6,284 bases of DNA from Eudoraea sp. (GCA_013042125.1 JABDQS010000089.1:1-6284), one strand, 5' to 3'. Shown: positions 1 through 6,284, counted from the stretch's first letter. Notes: generated by a model not told the origin, from the letters alone. Numbers and translations: made by a program.

Positions 1-441
1 CATCAGGTCGAAAACTTTTTCGTGTACTTCTTCCGGAGTACAATTCTCTTTATCAACTTTATTGATGACAACGCATGGTTTTAAACCAAGGTTCAAAGCT
101 TTTTGCAATACAAAACGAGTTTGTGGCATAGGTCCTTCAAAGGCATCCACCAAAAGCAATACCCCGTCTGCCATGTTCAAGACGCGCTCTACCTCCCCAC
201 CAAAGTCGGCGTGACCGGGAGTATCGATGATATTGATCTTGGTGTCTTTGTAGGTTACCGATACATTTTTTGAAACAATGGTGATGCCTCTTTCCCTTTC
301 CAGATCGTTGTTGTCCAGAATTAGGTCGCCCGTTTTTTCGTTCTCACGAAATAACTGGCAATAGTGAAGTATCTTATCAACCAGGGTGGTTTTACCGTGG
401 TCAACGTGGGCAATAATGGCAATGTTCTTTGTAGTAGACAT
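1..441 (-). CDS. typA: TypA/BipA translational GTPase, N-terminal part (cut by window edge)
   Basis: This is the first 147 codons of the ribosome-binding GTPase TypA/BipA, a cytoplasmic EF-G-like factor linked to 50S subunit assembly and stress or cold adaptation. All G-domain motifs are visible: the P-loop AHVDHGKTT at residues 11-19, the switch I region LERERGITI at 47-55 with the conserved Thr54, [16 protein letters not shown] at 73-88, and NKVD at 127-130. The combination of '[11 protein letters not shown]', '[11 protein letters not shown]' and '[14 protein letters not shown]' fits TypA better than LepA, EF-G or PrfC. The family is about 600 residues long, so roughly three quarters of the gene (rest of the G domain, domains II, III, V and the TypA-specific C-terminus) lies beyond base 1. 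The ATG at 439-441 is chosen because the P-loop follows at the usual short distance and a promoter sits just upstream. There is no strong Shine-Dalgarno, only an AAAGAG-like stretch. The reading frame is intact. Confidence 0.96.
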   Translation of the reverse strand, partial: MSTTKNIAIIAHVDHGKTTLVDKILHYCQLFRENEKTGDLILDNNDLERERGITIVSKNVSVTYKDTKINIIDTPGHADFGGEVERVLNMADGVLLLVDAFEGPMPQTRFVLQKALNLGLKPCVVINKVDKENCTPEEVHEKVFDLM

Positions 442-459
442 CTCTTTGTTTTGAGCCGG

Positions 460-494
460 CAAAGATACTGCTATTTTTGGCACGCGTATACAAA
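460..494 (-). promoter_or_regulatory. Bacteroidota-type promoter of typA
   Basis: Read on the minus strand, TATCTTTG (460-467) is a perfect match to the Bacteroidota -7 consensus TAnnTTTG. A TTTG at 491-494 lies 23 bp upstream, within the spacing known for the -33 element of this phylum. The -7 element ends 18 bp before the typA start codon, so the predicted leader is only about 10-15 nt. The rest of the 442-554 gap, between typA and the stop codon of the upstream barrel gene, shows no convincing terminator. The barrel gene transcript runs in the same direction and could read into typA. Confidence 0.72.
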
Positions 495-554
495 GTTGTA
501 TTTTTTTTATGACACTGGTTTAGAGCACTTTCCGCGCTTCATAAAGCTACCTTA

Positions 555-2954
555 TTAATCCTGGATGCGGTCCTTCTCGTCTTCAAGGCCGGTCTTTCTG
601 GAGCGTGCATTCTTTATTTCTTTCCTACCAAAATCATAGGTAAGGCTAAATGCAACTTGCCTACTGTCACTTCCACCGCTGCCGTCAATAAAAAGATCTC
701 CAAATTGTGTAGTTCCTCTCCACGGAATAGTGTAGAGGATGTCATTAAAAGACAATCTGCTTGTTAACCGTTCCTGAAAGAATTTTTTCTGAAAAGCCAG
801 GTTCAATGAACCCAGTGAGGCCGTTTGATAAGTCCCTCCCCACACAGAAGGGGAGCTATACCAGCCAGAAACTTCCATTCGCAATCCTTTTGGCAAGGTA
901 AATGTATTCTGTATGTAAAAACTAAGTGTCTCCTGTTTTACCGGTAAAAATTCCGGACTGTTGGCTTTGTAATTAGAGACATAGGCATTGAGACTGAAAT
1001 AGACATTCCACCAGTCCTTTATATTCTTTGGATACGAAATGCCTAAGTTGATGATCTCCTGATCTGCCACATTTAAAGTGGTCAGAAAATTTCTTGTATC
1101 CCCCTCAGCCACTGTTACTCTTGCAAAGAAATCGGAAATATAGCTATAACTCAAAGAGGTTGTGAGTCGGTAATTGTGTGTATGCGACAGTTTTAAATTG
1201 TCTGTGTATTGAGGCTGAAGAAAAGGATTTCCTTTACTTGAGGAAAGCTCGTCAATTTTGTATTCAAACGGATTTAAGGAGGCGTAATTCGGTCGCTGTA
1301 TCCTTTTGCTATAGGTAAGGGCAAACTGATTTTTAGGAGACAGTTGATATGTTAAGCCCCCGGAAGGAAAGAAATTTGTATAATTCCTCTTAACACGAGA
1401 ATCCTGATTAGCCTGCATACTCTCCAGATTACCGTCTGAAATAGTATTTTCCATACGCAATCCAAACTGTAAATTCCATTTTTTCCATTTTGCATTGTAA
1501 TTAAAATAGGCTGCATTGATCCTTTCATCATATGAGAATTCATTGCTTTGATTTACATCTAAAACTTCCTGATTATTCTCAATATTGAAAAAATTAAAAA
1601 TATTGAAGGTGTTTACGTAAGACAACTTAAATCCCACACCAACAACCCCTTTCAACAGGTTTTGTTCATAGTCGGCTTTTAAGGTAACAATGTCAATATC
1701 AATTGGCGTTTCCTGCCTTGTGATCAATTCGCGGATCACTTGCGTTTCATTTCCGTTGAAGTATACATTGGGTTGAAAGGCATTCCTGTCACTATTGTAC
1801 TTCCCATAATCCAGGTCCACATTCAGGCTGACACCCAAAGTATCGGTAAACCTGTAATTTAAATTGCCATTAAGGTTATATGAGAGATTGGAAGTACGGT
1901 TATTCGCAATCAATACGCTGTCATTCTGGGAAGCTCCAATGGCCCTGATAGGTGTCCGCGAATTATTGATCCCATAGCCATTATTGAAATTACCATCGAA
2001 AATTGCACCAAAAGTGCTTTTCTTGTTGGCATAAAGATCGTAGCCCAATTTAACGTTGTTGCTATTCCGGTCGTAGATACTTCTGGTGCGGGCACCAAAG
2101 CTTGTCCCTGCCTGTGTCCTCAACAAATTGAGGAAGTTTGTACTTTTCCCAAAACGGTTGCTGTAGGTTCCGTAGAAGTTTCCTTTCTTGCCTCTGGTAT
2201 TGAAGTTGATACTGGAATTATACCGACCAAAATCACCTACTGTAAGCCCTCCCGTTACGGTCCCGTTTGTACCAAGGCTCTTGTCTTTTTTTAGTTTAAT
2301 ATTAATAATACCTGCATTTCCGGCAGCATCGTATTTGGAAGACGGTTGTGTGATGATCTCTATAGCCTCTATATCGGTTGCCTGCAGACTTTCTAAATAG
2401 TTGATAAGATCTTCCCCTTGTAGCACAGATAGTTTATTGTCAATAAAAATCTGAACCCCCAATTTCCCTTCTACAATAATGCCGCCATTATTCCCTACGA
2501 TGACCCCCGGAGCTTTCCGTAAAAGTTCAAATGCACTGGTACCTGTTGCATTTATAGTATTCTCAACATTAAAAATAGTTTTGTCTGCCTGGACCTGTAT
2601 CATTGGTTTATCGGCTACGACCGTAACCTCATCGAGATTTTCAGCACTGAATTCCAGGACCAGGGTTCCAAGTTCCAAAGAGTTTCCATCGAACAGGATT
2701 TCCAGCTGATAGTCCTTATACCCAATATTAGAGATATTGAGTAAATACTTACTCCCGGGAATGTTTCGTATGACGAAATTTCCATTTTCATCAGTGATCA
2801 CAGCTTTTACGAGGCTCGAATCCTGTGCACGATTTAAGGTGACGGCGGCGAAAGGAAGGAACTCTTTGTCTTCCGATTGAACGCGGCCACTTATTGATTG
2901 CCCATACTGAACTAGGGAAGACAGGAATAGGACCATGAATACATATACTCTCAT
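555..2954 (-). CDS. TonB-dependent-receptor-like outer-membrane beta-barrel protein
   Basis: A complete 799-aa outer-membrane protein of the family usually annotated 'outer membrane beta-barrel family protein' (OMP_b-brl_3 type). A signal peptide spans about residues 1-19 (hydrophobic VFMVLFLSSLV, then YGQ). Residues 21-104 form a carboxypeptidase-regulatory-like fold (ISGRVQ..., TDENGNFVIRNIPG, NIGYKDY). DEVTVVA at 109-115 sits where a TonB box is expected. A plug domain covers about 127-223, with LRKAPGV and EAIEIITQPSSKYDAAGNAG. The rest is an Asn/Tyr/Phe-rich barrel, including SKRIQRPNYASLNPF, ending at YDFG (773-776) and followed by a charged tail with ARSRKTGLEDEKDR. At about 800 aa it is shorter than SusC-type receptors (about 1000 aa), and no SusD partner is present, so a polysaccharide uptake pair is not supported. 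The substrate is unknown. The gene is divergent from a two-component operon, which may control it. The ATG at 2952-2954 gives a good signal peptide. The frame is unbroken. Confidence 0.9.
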   Translation of the reverse strand: MRVYVFMVLFLSSLVQYGQSISGRVQSEDKEFLPFAAVTLNRAQDSSLVKAVITDENGNFVIRNIPGSKYLLNISNIGYKDYQLEILFDGNSLELGTLVLEFSAENLDEVTVVADKPMIQVQADKTIFNVENTINATGTSAFELLRKAPGVIVGNNGGIIVEGKLGVQIFIDNKLSVLQGEDLINYLESLQATDIEAIEIITQPSSKYDAAGNAGIINIKLKKDKSLGTNGTVTGGLTVGDFGRYNSSINFNTRGKKGNFYGTYSNRFGKSTNFLNLLRTQAGTSFGARTRSIYDRNSNNVKLGYDLYANKKSTFGAIFDGNFNNGYGINNSRTPIRAIGASQNDSVLIANNRTSNLSYNLNGNLNYRFTDTLGVSLNVDLDYGKYNSDRNAFQPNVYFNGNETQVIRELITRQETPIDIDIVTLKADYEQNLLKGVVGVGFKLSYVNTFNIFNFFNIENNQEVLDVNQSNEFSYDERINAAYFNYNAKWKKWNLQFGLRMENTISDGNLESMQANQDSRVKRNYTNFFPSGGLTYQLSPKNQFALTYSKRIQRPNYASLNPFEYKIDELSSSKGNPFLQPQYTDNLKLSHTHNYRLTTSLSYSYISDFFARVTVAEGDTRNFLTTLNVADQEIINLGISYPKNIKDWWNVYFSLNAYVSNYKANSPEFLPVKQETLSFYIQNTFTLPKGLRMEVSGWYSSPSVWGGTYQTASLGSLNLAFQKKFFQERLTSRLSFNDILYTIPWRGTTQFGDLFIDGSGGSDSRQVAFSLTYDFGRKEIKNARSRKTGLEDEKDRIQD

Positions 2955-2978
2955 AACACGCTGTTTTTAATAGATGCT

Positions 2979-3009
2979 CAAATATCCTATTTCACTGTCT
3001 GCCTGGAAA
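2979..3009 (-). promoter_or_regulatory. Weak promoter candidate for the barrel gene
   Basis: On the minus strand, GATATTTG (2979-2986) matches TAnnTTTG except at the first base. TTTC at 3006-3009 lies 19 bp upstream and differs by one base from the -33 TTTG. The -7 element ends 24 bp before the start codon. Both elements being imperfect would suit a promoter that needs an activator, but matches this loose also occur by chance. Confidence 0.25.
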
Positions 3010-3049
3010 GTAGAAACTGATGAACCGCCCTATGGCCAGTTCAATGGCA

Positions 3050-3077
3050 AGGACCATCTAACCCTGTATAGGACCAT
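3050..3077. repeat. Phased direct repeat AGGACCAT, possible regulator binding site
   Basis: AGGACCAT occurs at 3050-3057 and again at 3070-3077, exactly 20 bp apart, which is close to two helical turns. The similarity extends loosely to the right (GGACCATCTAACC versus GGACCATTCACCG). LytTR-domain regulators are known to bind pairs of direct repeats roughly two turns apart, and a LytTR regulator is encoded immediately downstream. The pair lies about 40 to 70 bp upstream of the weak promoter candidate for the barrel gene and about 62 to 90 bp upstream of the kinase start. Binding is inferred; only the repeat is seen. Confidence 0.4.
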
Positions 3078-3139
3078 TCACCGAAACCTATTTTTTTAAG
3101 ACCGGTGATCTGCTTACCTTGAAGTATCAATTTAATACC

Positions 3140-4204
3140 ATGTTAAATAAATATCTTTTTTGGAACATCAGAGCTAAGGAAATACTGGCGGTTTTCCTTT
3201 TCTATTTTACATTCTCCGGCCTGTATCATTTAGCATTATATATAAATCAAGCAGCTTTTTTAGACAGAGGTTGGCTTGGTATTTTTGACTTAGCAGATTA
3301 TTGGCGTTCTGCAGGTATGCAGTATTCCTTGTTTATGTTAGGTTCTGTAATCCTTTGGGTGATAATCTTCAGGGTGTTAAAGAAAAAGGATTTACTCCTG
3401 AGGATCTTGGTGCTGTTGTTACTAATGCCATTCGTAATTTATCTTATAAGAACCCTTCATTACGGTATAAGTGATATTATGGGGTGGGGCAGACTCCGAG
3501 GCACCGGAATGATCTGGGATCTCTATATCCCAGGTCTATTTTTCTTTATTCAATTTGGCATTTTATTTGCGTACGAGCATTACCAGGAGAACAAACGAAA
3601 ACTAATTCTGGAGGGTGAGTTGAGACAAGCTGCATTAAAAAGTGAACTGGCAGCAATTAAGGCACAATTAAACCCTCATTTTTTATACAATATTTTTAAT
3701 ACAATCAACGCTTCATTACCTGCGGAAAATGAAACTACGCGCGAAATGATCGCACAATTATCAGATCTTTTCCGATATCAATTACAGGCTTCACAGCAAG
3801 ATTTAGTTCCTTTAAAACAAGAGTTGGCCTTTGTAAAAAAATATCTGGATCTCGAAAAAGCAAGATTTGAAGATCGGTTAAGGATCAATATTGATGTTGC
3901 AGAGGATCTTATGGACGAACCTATACCACCCATGTTACTCCAACCTTTAGTTGAGAATTCTGTAAAACACGGACTTTCCAGCCTTATAGAGGGAGGCGTC
4001 ATAAGCATCTTTATCTTTAAAGAAGAGGGCAAATTAAAATTTGAGATCTCAGATACAGGTATTGGCATTAAAGATAAACACCAGATTTTTGAAAAAGGTG
4101 TAGGGCTTAACAATACCAGACTTCGCCTTCAAAAATTATATAAAAGTCAACTAGAATTGTTGGACAATTCGCCCAGGGGATTGAAAATTAAATTCTCAAT
4201 ATGA
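3140..4204 (+). CDS. LytS-type membrane sensor histidine kinase
   Basis: A complete 354-aa kinase of the His_kinase/LytS family that would phosphorylate the regulator encoded next to it. Four membrane helices are visible at about residues 14-35, 61-80, 85-103 and 125-145, with short loops and no large periplasmic sensor domain. A helical linker (about 147-175, ENKRKLILEGELRQAALKSE) leads to the phosphoacceptor motif AQLNPHFLYNIFNTIN with His180. The ATPase part shows the N box PPMLLQPLVENSVKHGL (Asn273), the G1 box DTGIGI (from Asp305) and the G2-like GVGLNNTRLRL (from 320). The ATG at 3140 is preferred because A/T-rich sequence precedes it and MLNKYLFWNIR is a natural start. A TTG at 3119 would add seven residues but has no supporting ribosome site. 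The stop codon overlaps the regulator start in ATGA, so the two genes are translationally coupled. The signal sensed is unknown, but it probably arises in or at the inner membrane. Confidence 0.93.
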   Translation: MLNKYLFWNIRAKEILAVFLFYFTFSGLYHLALYINQAAFLDRGWLGIFDLADYWRSAGMQYSLFMLGSVILWVIIFRVLKKKDLLLRILVLLLLMPFVIYLIRTLHYGISDIMGWGRLRGTGMIWDLYIPGLFFFIQFGILFAYEHYQENKRKLILEGELRQAALKSELAAIKAQLNPHFLYNIFNTINASLPAENETTREMIAQLSDLFRYQLQASQQDLVPLKQELAFVKKYLDLEKARFEDRLRINIDVAEDLMDEPIPPMLLQPLVENSVKHGLSSLIEGGVISIFIFKEEGKLKFEISDTGIGIKDKHQIFEKGVGLNNTRLRLQKLYKSQLELLDNSPRGLKIKFSI

Positions 4205-4923
4205 AAAAGGTAATTATTGCGGACGATGAGGAAGCCGGGCGGAAATTGATCAAAGAATATCTGGCAAATTTTCCGGATCTCGTTTTAATTTCCGAGGTAA
4301 ATAATGGTGTTGATGCCATTACCGAAATAAACCGTTTTAAACCAGATCTTGTTTTTTTAGACGTGCAGATGCCCGGGAAAACAGGTTTTGAGGTTCTTGC
4401 TTTTCTGGAAGAGATCCCGCAGATAATATTTTCTACTGCCTTTGATCAATATGCTTTGAAAGCTTTTGAAGTTCATGCGGTCGACTATTTGTTAAAGCCG
4501 TATACAAAAGAACGATTTGGTATGGCTATAGACCGTTTGAAGTCCGGGGAGCGCAAATTGGGATCACTTGCGGAAAGTCTTATCATGGAAAAAGAGGAAT
4601 ACCCCGAACGTGTTCTCGTACAATCGCAAAAGAAATTAGTGACAATTGCTGTTTCTGAAATAATACGGATAGAAGCTTATGGAGATTATTCAAAGTTGCA
4701 TACACAGAGTACGATGTACATAAGTAATTATGGCATCTCCGGGTTAGAAGAAAAGTTAAATCCTCAAACATTTGTAAGGGTTCACCGCTCTTCCATTATT
4801 AACCTCAATATGGTTAAAGAACTACACAAGTATGGTAAAAGTTACGATGTAACAATGCTCAACGGCGATGTGGTCAGAGTTAGCCGGGGTTATTTGGAGA
4901 CCATTAAGAAATTGATGCTTTAG
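4201..4923 (+). CDS. LytTR-family response regulator transcription factor
   Basis: A complete 240-aa response regulator and the cognate partner of the preceding kinase. The receiver domain (about 2-115) has the acidic pair Asp8-Asp9, the phosphoacceptor Asp54 in VFLDVQMPG, the switch residue Ser78/Thr79 in IIFSTAFD, and Lys99-Pro100 in DYLLKPY. After a linker (about 118-132) comes the LytTR DNA-binding domain (about 135-238), with the signature IIRIEAYGDYSKLHT and the FVRVHRSSIINL motif. All phosphorylation residues are present, so it should be functional. LytTR proteins bind direct repeats as dimers and often activate genes for exported or surface products; the barrel gene and the 194-aa exported protein next to it are candidate targets. 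It starts inside the kinase stop codon (ATGA). It ends 24 bp before the convergent downstream gene, with no clear terminator between them. Confidence 0.95.
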   Translation: MKKVIIADDEEAGRKLIKEYLANFPDLVLISEVNNGVDAITEINRFKPDLVFLDVQMPGKTGFEVLAFLEEIPQIIFSTAFDQYALKAFEVHAVDYLLKPYTKERFGMAIDRLKSGERKLGSLAESLIMEKEEYPERVLVQSQKKLVTIAVSEIIRIEAYGDYSKLHTQSTMYISNYGISGLEEKLNPQTFVRVHRSSIINLNMVKELHKYGKSYDVTMLNGDVVRVSRGYLETIKKLML

Positions 4924-4947
4924 TATCTAATAAGGACAGGACCGATT

Positions 4948-5532
4948 TTAATCGTAGGTAGGTTTTCTCGATTTTCGTTTAGTGGCCACCCAACCAAAAT
5001 TTAGGCTAAACAAGGGGCCGTAGCCAGACGGTGCACCGTCTCCCCGATAATAACCCCCACCCAGCTCCACATTGATATTAAAACCACTGTCGTAGGTTCG
5101 TTGAATTCCATATACCAGACCATAAAATCCCAAATTGTAGTCGTCTGGCTCTATATCTGTTGCCAGGCGTAATTGAGAGAAAAAAATGGCCTGGGCAGCA
5201 GCTATATAATTCCCGGAATTACCGGAGACACGTTTTCCAAGCTCCTCACGCCTATTAAAATTATGGTAATACCTATATCGGTTATTCATGGCGAAACCCA
5301 AAGCATAGCCTTCCTGATACGTCGCGGCGGCCAGTCCTAAGCTCGTAGAAACCGTCTGATTACGAAAAAGACCAAGTTCATAACTAATTCCCGGACTTAA
5401 CAGGTCGAACCTTAGTTGATGCTTTTCCAGGACAATAGGGCCACTACCTCGTTCCGAAATTCGTTGTGCTTGGGCCAATGAGAAAGTGGCGATGAATACA
5501 AAGAGGATAAAGTAGCTATTTTTTCTTATCAT
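4948..5532 (-). CDS. Exported, probably outer-membrane protein of unknown function
   Basis: A complete 194-aa protein I cannot assign to a named family. Residues 1-22 are a clear signal peptide (basic MIRKN, hydrophobic YFILFVFIATFSLA, then QAQ). The mature part alternates short amphipathic stretches rich in Tyr, Phe and Gly: HQLRFDLLSPGISYELGLF, TSLGLAAATY, NRYRYYHNF, YNLGFYGLVYGIQR, FNINVELGGGYYRG and LFSLNFGWVA. This suggests an eight-strand-like small beta-barrel or related outer-membrane fold. The pattern NRYRYYHNFNRRE...GNSGNYIA resembles small hypothetical proteins of Flavobacteriia, from memory only. A basic tail (TKRKSRKPTYD) follows the last strand. It is convergent with the LytTR regulator and divergent from kdsA (70 bp between start codons). 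No lipobox cysteine is present, so it is not a lipoprotein. A role in the cell envelope is inferred. Confidence 0.82.
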   Translation of the reverse strand: MIRKNSYFILFVFIATFSLAQAQRISERGSGPIVLEKHQLRFDLLSPGISYELGLFRNQTVSTSLGLAAATYQEGYALGFAMNNRYRYYHNFNRREELGKRVSGNSGNYIAAAQAIFFSQLRLATDIEPDDYNLGFYGLVYGIQRTYDSGFNINVELGGGYYRGDGAPSGYGPLFSLNFGWVATKRKSRKPTYD

Positions 5533-5548
5533 ATTCTGATAGCTTCCC

Positions 5549-5556
5549 TAAAACTA
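5549..5556 (-). promoter_or_regulatory. Weak -7 candidate for the 194-aa protein gene
   Basis: On the minus strand TAGTTTTA matches TAnnTTTG except at the last base and ends 16 bp before the start codon. That is the same distance range as the better elements of typA and kdsA. No TTG or TTTG is found 17-23 bp upstream. This is a suggestion only. Confidence 0.22.
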
Positions 5557-5579
5557 AAAAGGATAACACTGTTTAATAC

Positions 5580-5587
5580 TATCTTTG
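5580..5587 (+). promoter_or_regulatory. Bacteroidota-type -7 element of kdsA
   Basis: TATCTTTG is a perfect match to TAnnTTTG and identical to the -7 element of typA. It ends 15 bp before the kdsA ATG, implying a leader of about 10 nt. No TTTG is found at the -33 position (the region 17-23 bp upstream reads AAAAAGG-like), so the upstream element is missing or degenerate. Confidence 0.6.
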
Positions 5588-5602
5588 TGTAAAATTTAAG
5601 AA

Positions 5603-6284
5603 ATGAACCTAAGTGCTATTCCGCAGATCAAACATGCCGAAGGTAGCAACTTCTTCTTGCTTTCCGGACCTTGCGCCATAGAAGGTGAGGACATGGCCCT
5701 TCGTATTGCAGAACACATAGTCACTGTTACAGACCAACTAAAGATCCCCTATATCTTTAAGGGAAGTTTTAAGAAGGCCAACAGAAGCAGGGTAGATTCT
5801 TTTACCGGTATTGGCGATGAGAAAGCCTTAAAGATCTTACGCAAGGTGTCTGAAACCTTCAAAGTTCCCACAGTAACAGATATTCATGAGATCTCCGATG
5901 CCATCATGGCGGCCGAATACGTGGATGTATTGCAGATCCCGGCTTTCCTGGTACGTCAGACAGACCTGGTGATCGCCGCTGCTGAAACAGGGAAGGTCGT
6001 AAATCTTAAAAAAGGGCAATTTATGAGTCCGGAAAGCATGAAACATGCGGTAGCCAAGGTTACCGATTCGGGCAATGATCAGGTCATCATTACGGACCGT
6101 GGTACCATGTTTGGCTACCAGGATATGATCGTTGATTTCAGGGGGGTGCCCACCATGAAACAGTATGCACCTGTGGTCCTTGATGTTACTCATTCTCTTC
6201 AACAGCCCAACCAGGCCACAGGGGTAACCGGCGGCAGACCGGCACTTATCAGTACAATGGCCAGGGCGGGAATTGCTGCCGGAG
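5603..6284 (+). CDS. kdsA: KdsA, 3-deoxy-8-phosphooctulonate synthase (cut by window edge)
   Basis: The first 227 codons, plus one base, of Kdo-8-phosphate synthase. This cytoplasmic enzyme condenses arabinose 5-phosphate with phosphoenolpyruvate to give Kdo-8-phosphate for lipopolysaccharide inner core. Recognisable parts in order: SGPCAIEG (21-28), IFKGSFKKANRSR with the substrate-binding KANRS at 58-62, TDIHE, QIPAFLVRQTDL (111-122), VNLKKGQFMSPE, TDRGTMFGYQDMIVDFRG, and DVTHSLQQPNQ with His197. E. coli KdsA has 284 residues, so about 50-60 C-terminal residues lie past the window, including the last two expected metal ligands. Cys24 in GPC takes the place of E. coli Asn26 and equals Cys11 of the Aquifex enzyme, which marks the metal-dependent class. 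The ATG at 5603 follows a perfect -7 element and leaves the normal short N-terminal extension. There is no strong Shine-Dalgarno. The frame is intact to the edge. Confidence 0.96.
   Translation, partial: MNLSAIPQIKHAEGSNFFLLSGPCAIEGEDMALRIAEHIVTVTDQLKIPYIFKGSFKKANRSRVDSFTGIGDEKALKILRKVSETFKVPTVTDIHEISDAIMAAEYVDVLQIPAFLVRQTDLVIAAAETGKVVNLKKGQFMSPESMKHAVAKVTDSGNDQVIITDRGTMFGYQDMIVDFRGVPTMKQYAPVVLDVTHSLQQPNQATGVTGGRPALISTMARAGIAAG

Larger units (their letters stand above)
2955..3139. promoter_or_regulatory. Divergent control region between barrel gene and histidine kinase operon
   Basis: About 185 bp separate the two divergent start codons, so the promoters of both transcription units should lie here. 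Contents seen: a weak promoter candidate for the barrel gene (2979-3009), an 8-bp direct repeat with 20-bp period (3050-3077), a short ATAGG/CCTAT inverted repeat (3068-3072 and 3087-3091) followed by a run of seven T, and an A/T-rich stretch before the kinase ATG. No perfect TAnnTTTG element faces the kinase; TATTTTTT at 3089-3096 is a one-mismatch candidate without a -33 partner. Assignment as a shared control region is inferred from gene orientation. Confidence 0.55.

Noticed and set aside
523..541. Possible terminator hairpin after the barrel gene (AGCGC / GTGCT around GGAAA on the minus strand)
   Set aside because: The stem is only five pairs including a G-U, and it is not followed by a U run on the transcribed strand; the nearby homopolymer reads as A on that strand.
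364..558. Open frame of 64 codons on the plus strand
   Set aside because: It overlaps the typA start and promoter in antisense, and its product has no recognisable features. Treated as a chance frame.
555..2954. SusC-type glycan receptor of a polysaccharide utilisation locus
   Set aside because: The protein is too short, lacks a SusD neighbour and has no glycoside hydrolases nearby; its tail and barrel fit the OMP_b-brl_3-type family better.
3778..4113. Open frame of 111 codons on the minus strand within the kinase gene
   Set aside because: It is fully antisense to the conserved kinase core motifs; its composition is what the reverse of that gene would give.
4924..4947. Bidirectional terminator between the convergent regulator and 194-aa genes
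   Set aside because: The 24-bp gap shows no inverted repeat and no T run.
5837..6202. Open frame of 121 codons on the minus strand within kdsA
   Set aside because: It is antisense to highly conserved KdsA sequence and has no start context or domain of its own.

Overview
The window looks like a chromosomal segment from a member of Bacteroidota, most likely Flavobacteriia. Three things point there. Two genes are preceded by the Bacteroidota-type -7 promoter element TAnnTTTG (TATCTTTG in both cases), and Shine-Dalgarno sequences are weak or absent. One gene encodes a TonB-receptor-like outer-membrane barrel with an N-terminal carboxypeptidase-regulatory-like domain and a charged 'ARSRKTGLEDEK' tail, a form typical of this phylum. 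The KdsA sequence also reads like the Bacteroidota form. The species cannot be named from sequence alone.

Layout from left to right: the N-terminal 147 codons of the translational GTPase TypA/BipA (minus strand, cut by the left edge) with a good promoter; a 799-aa outer-membrane TonB-dependent-receptor-like protein (minus); a divergent control region of about 185 bp holding an 8-bp direct repeat with a 20-bp period; a LytS-type membrane histidine kinase and a LytTR response regulator (plus, overlapping by 4 bp); a 194-aa secreted, probably outer-membrane protein of unknown function (minus, convergent with the regulator); and the first 227 codons of kdsA (plus, cut by the right edge) with a good -7 element. 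Coding density is high, and no RNA gene, mobile element, CRISPR array or phage signature was seen.

typA (ribosome-associated GTPase) and kdsA (Kdo synthesis for lipopolysaccharide) are housekeeping genes. Between them lies what may be a small envelope-signalling module: a kinase with four membrane helices and no large external sensor domain, its DNA-binding regulator, and an exported protein on each side. Divergent placement and the phased repeat suggest, without proving it, that the LytTR regulator controls the barrel gene, its own operon, or both. The KdsA fragment carries the cysteine (Cys24) that marks the metal-dependent class of the enzyme. Nothing here is clearly a new type of system; the most useful leads are the phased repeat, the kinase/regulator/barrel neighbourhood and the unassigned 194-aa protein.
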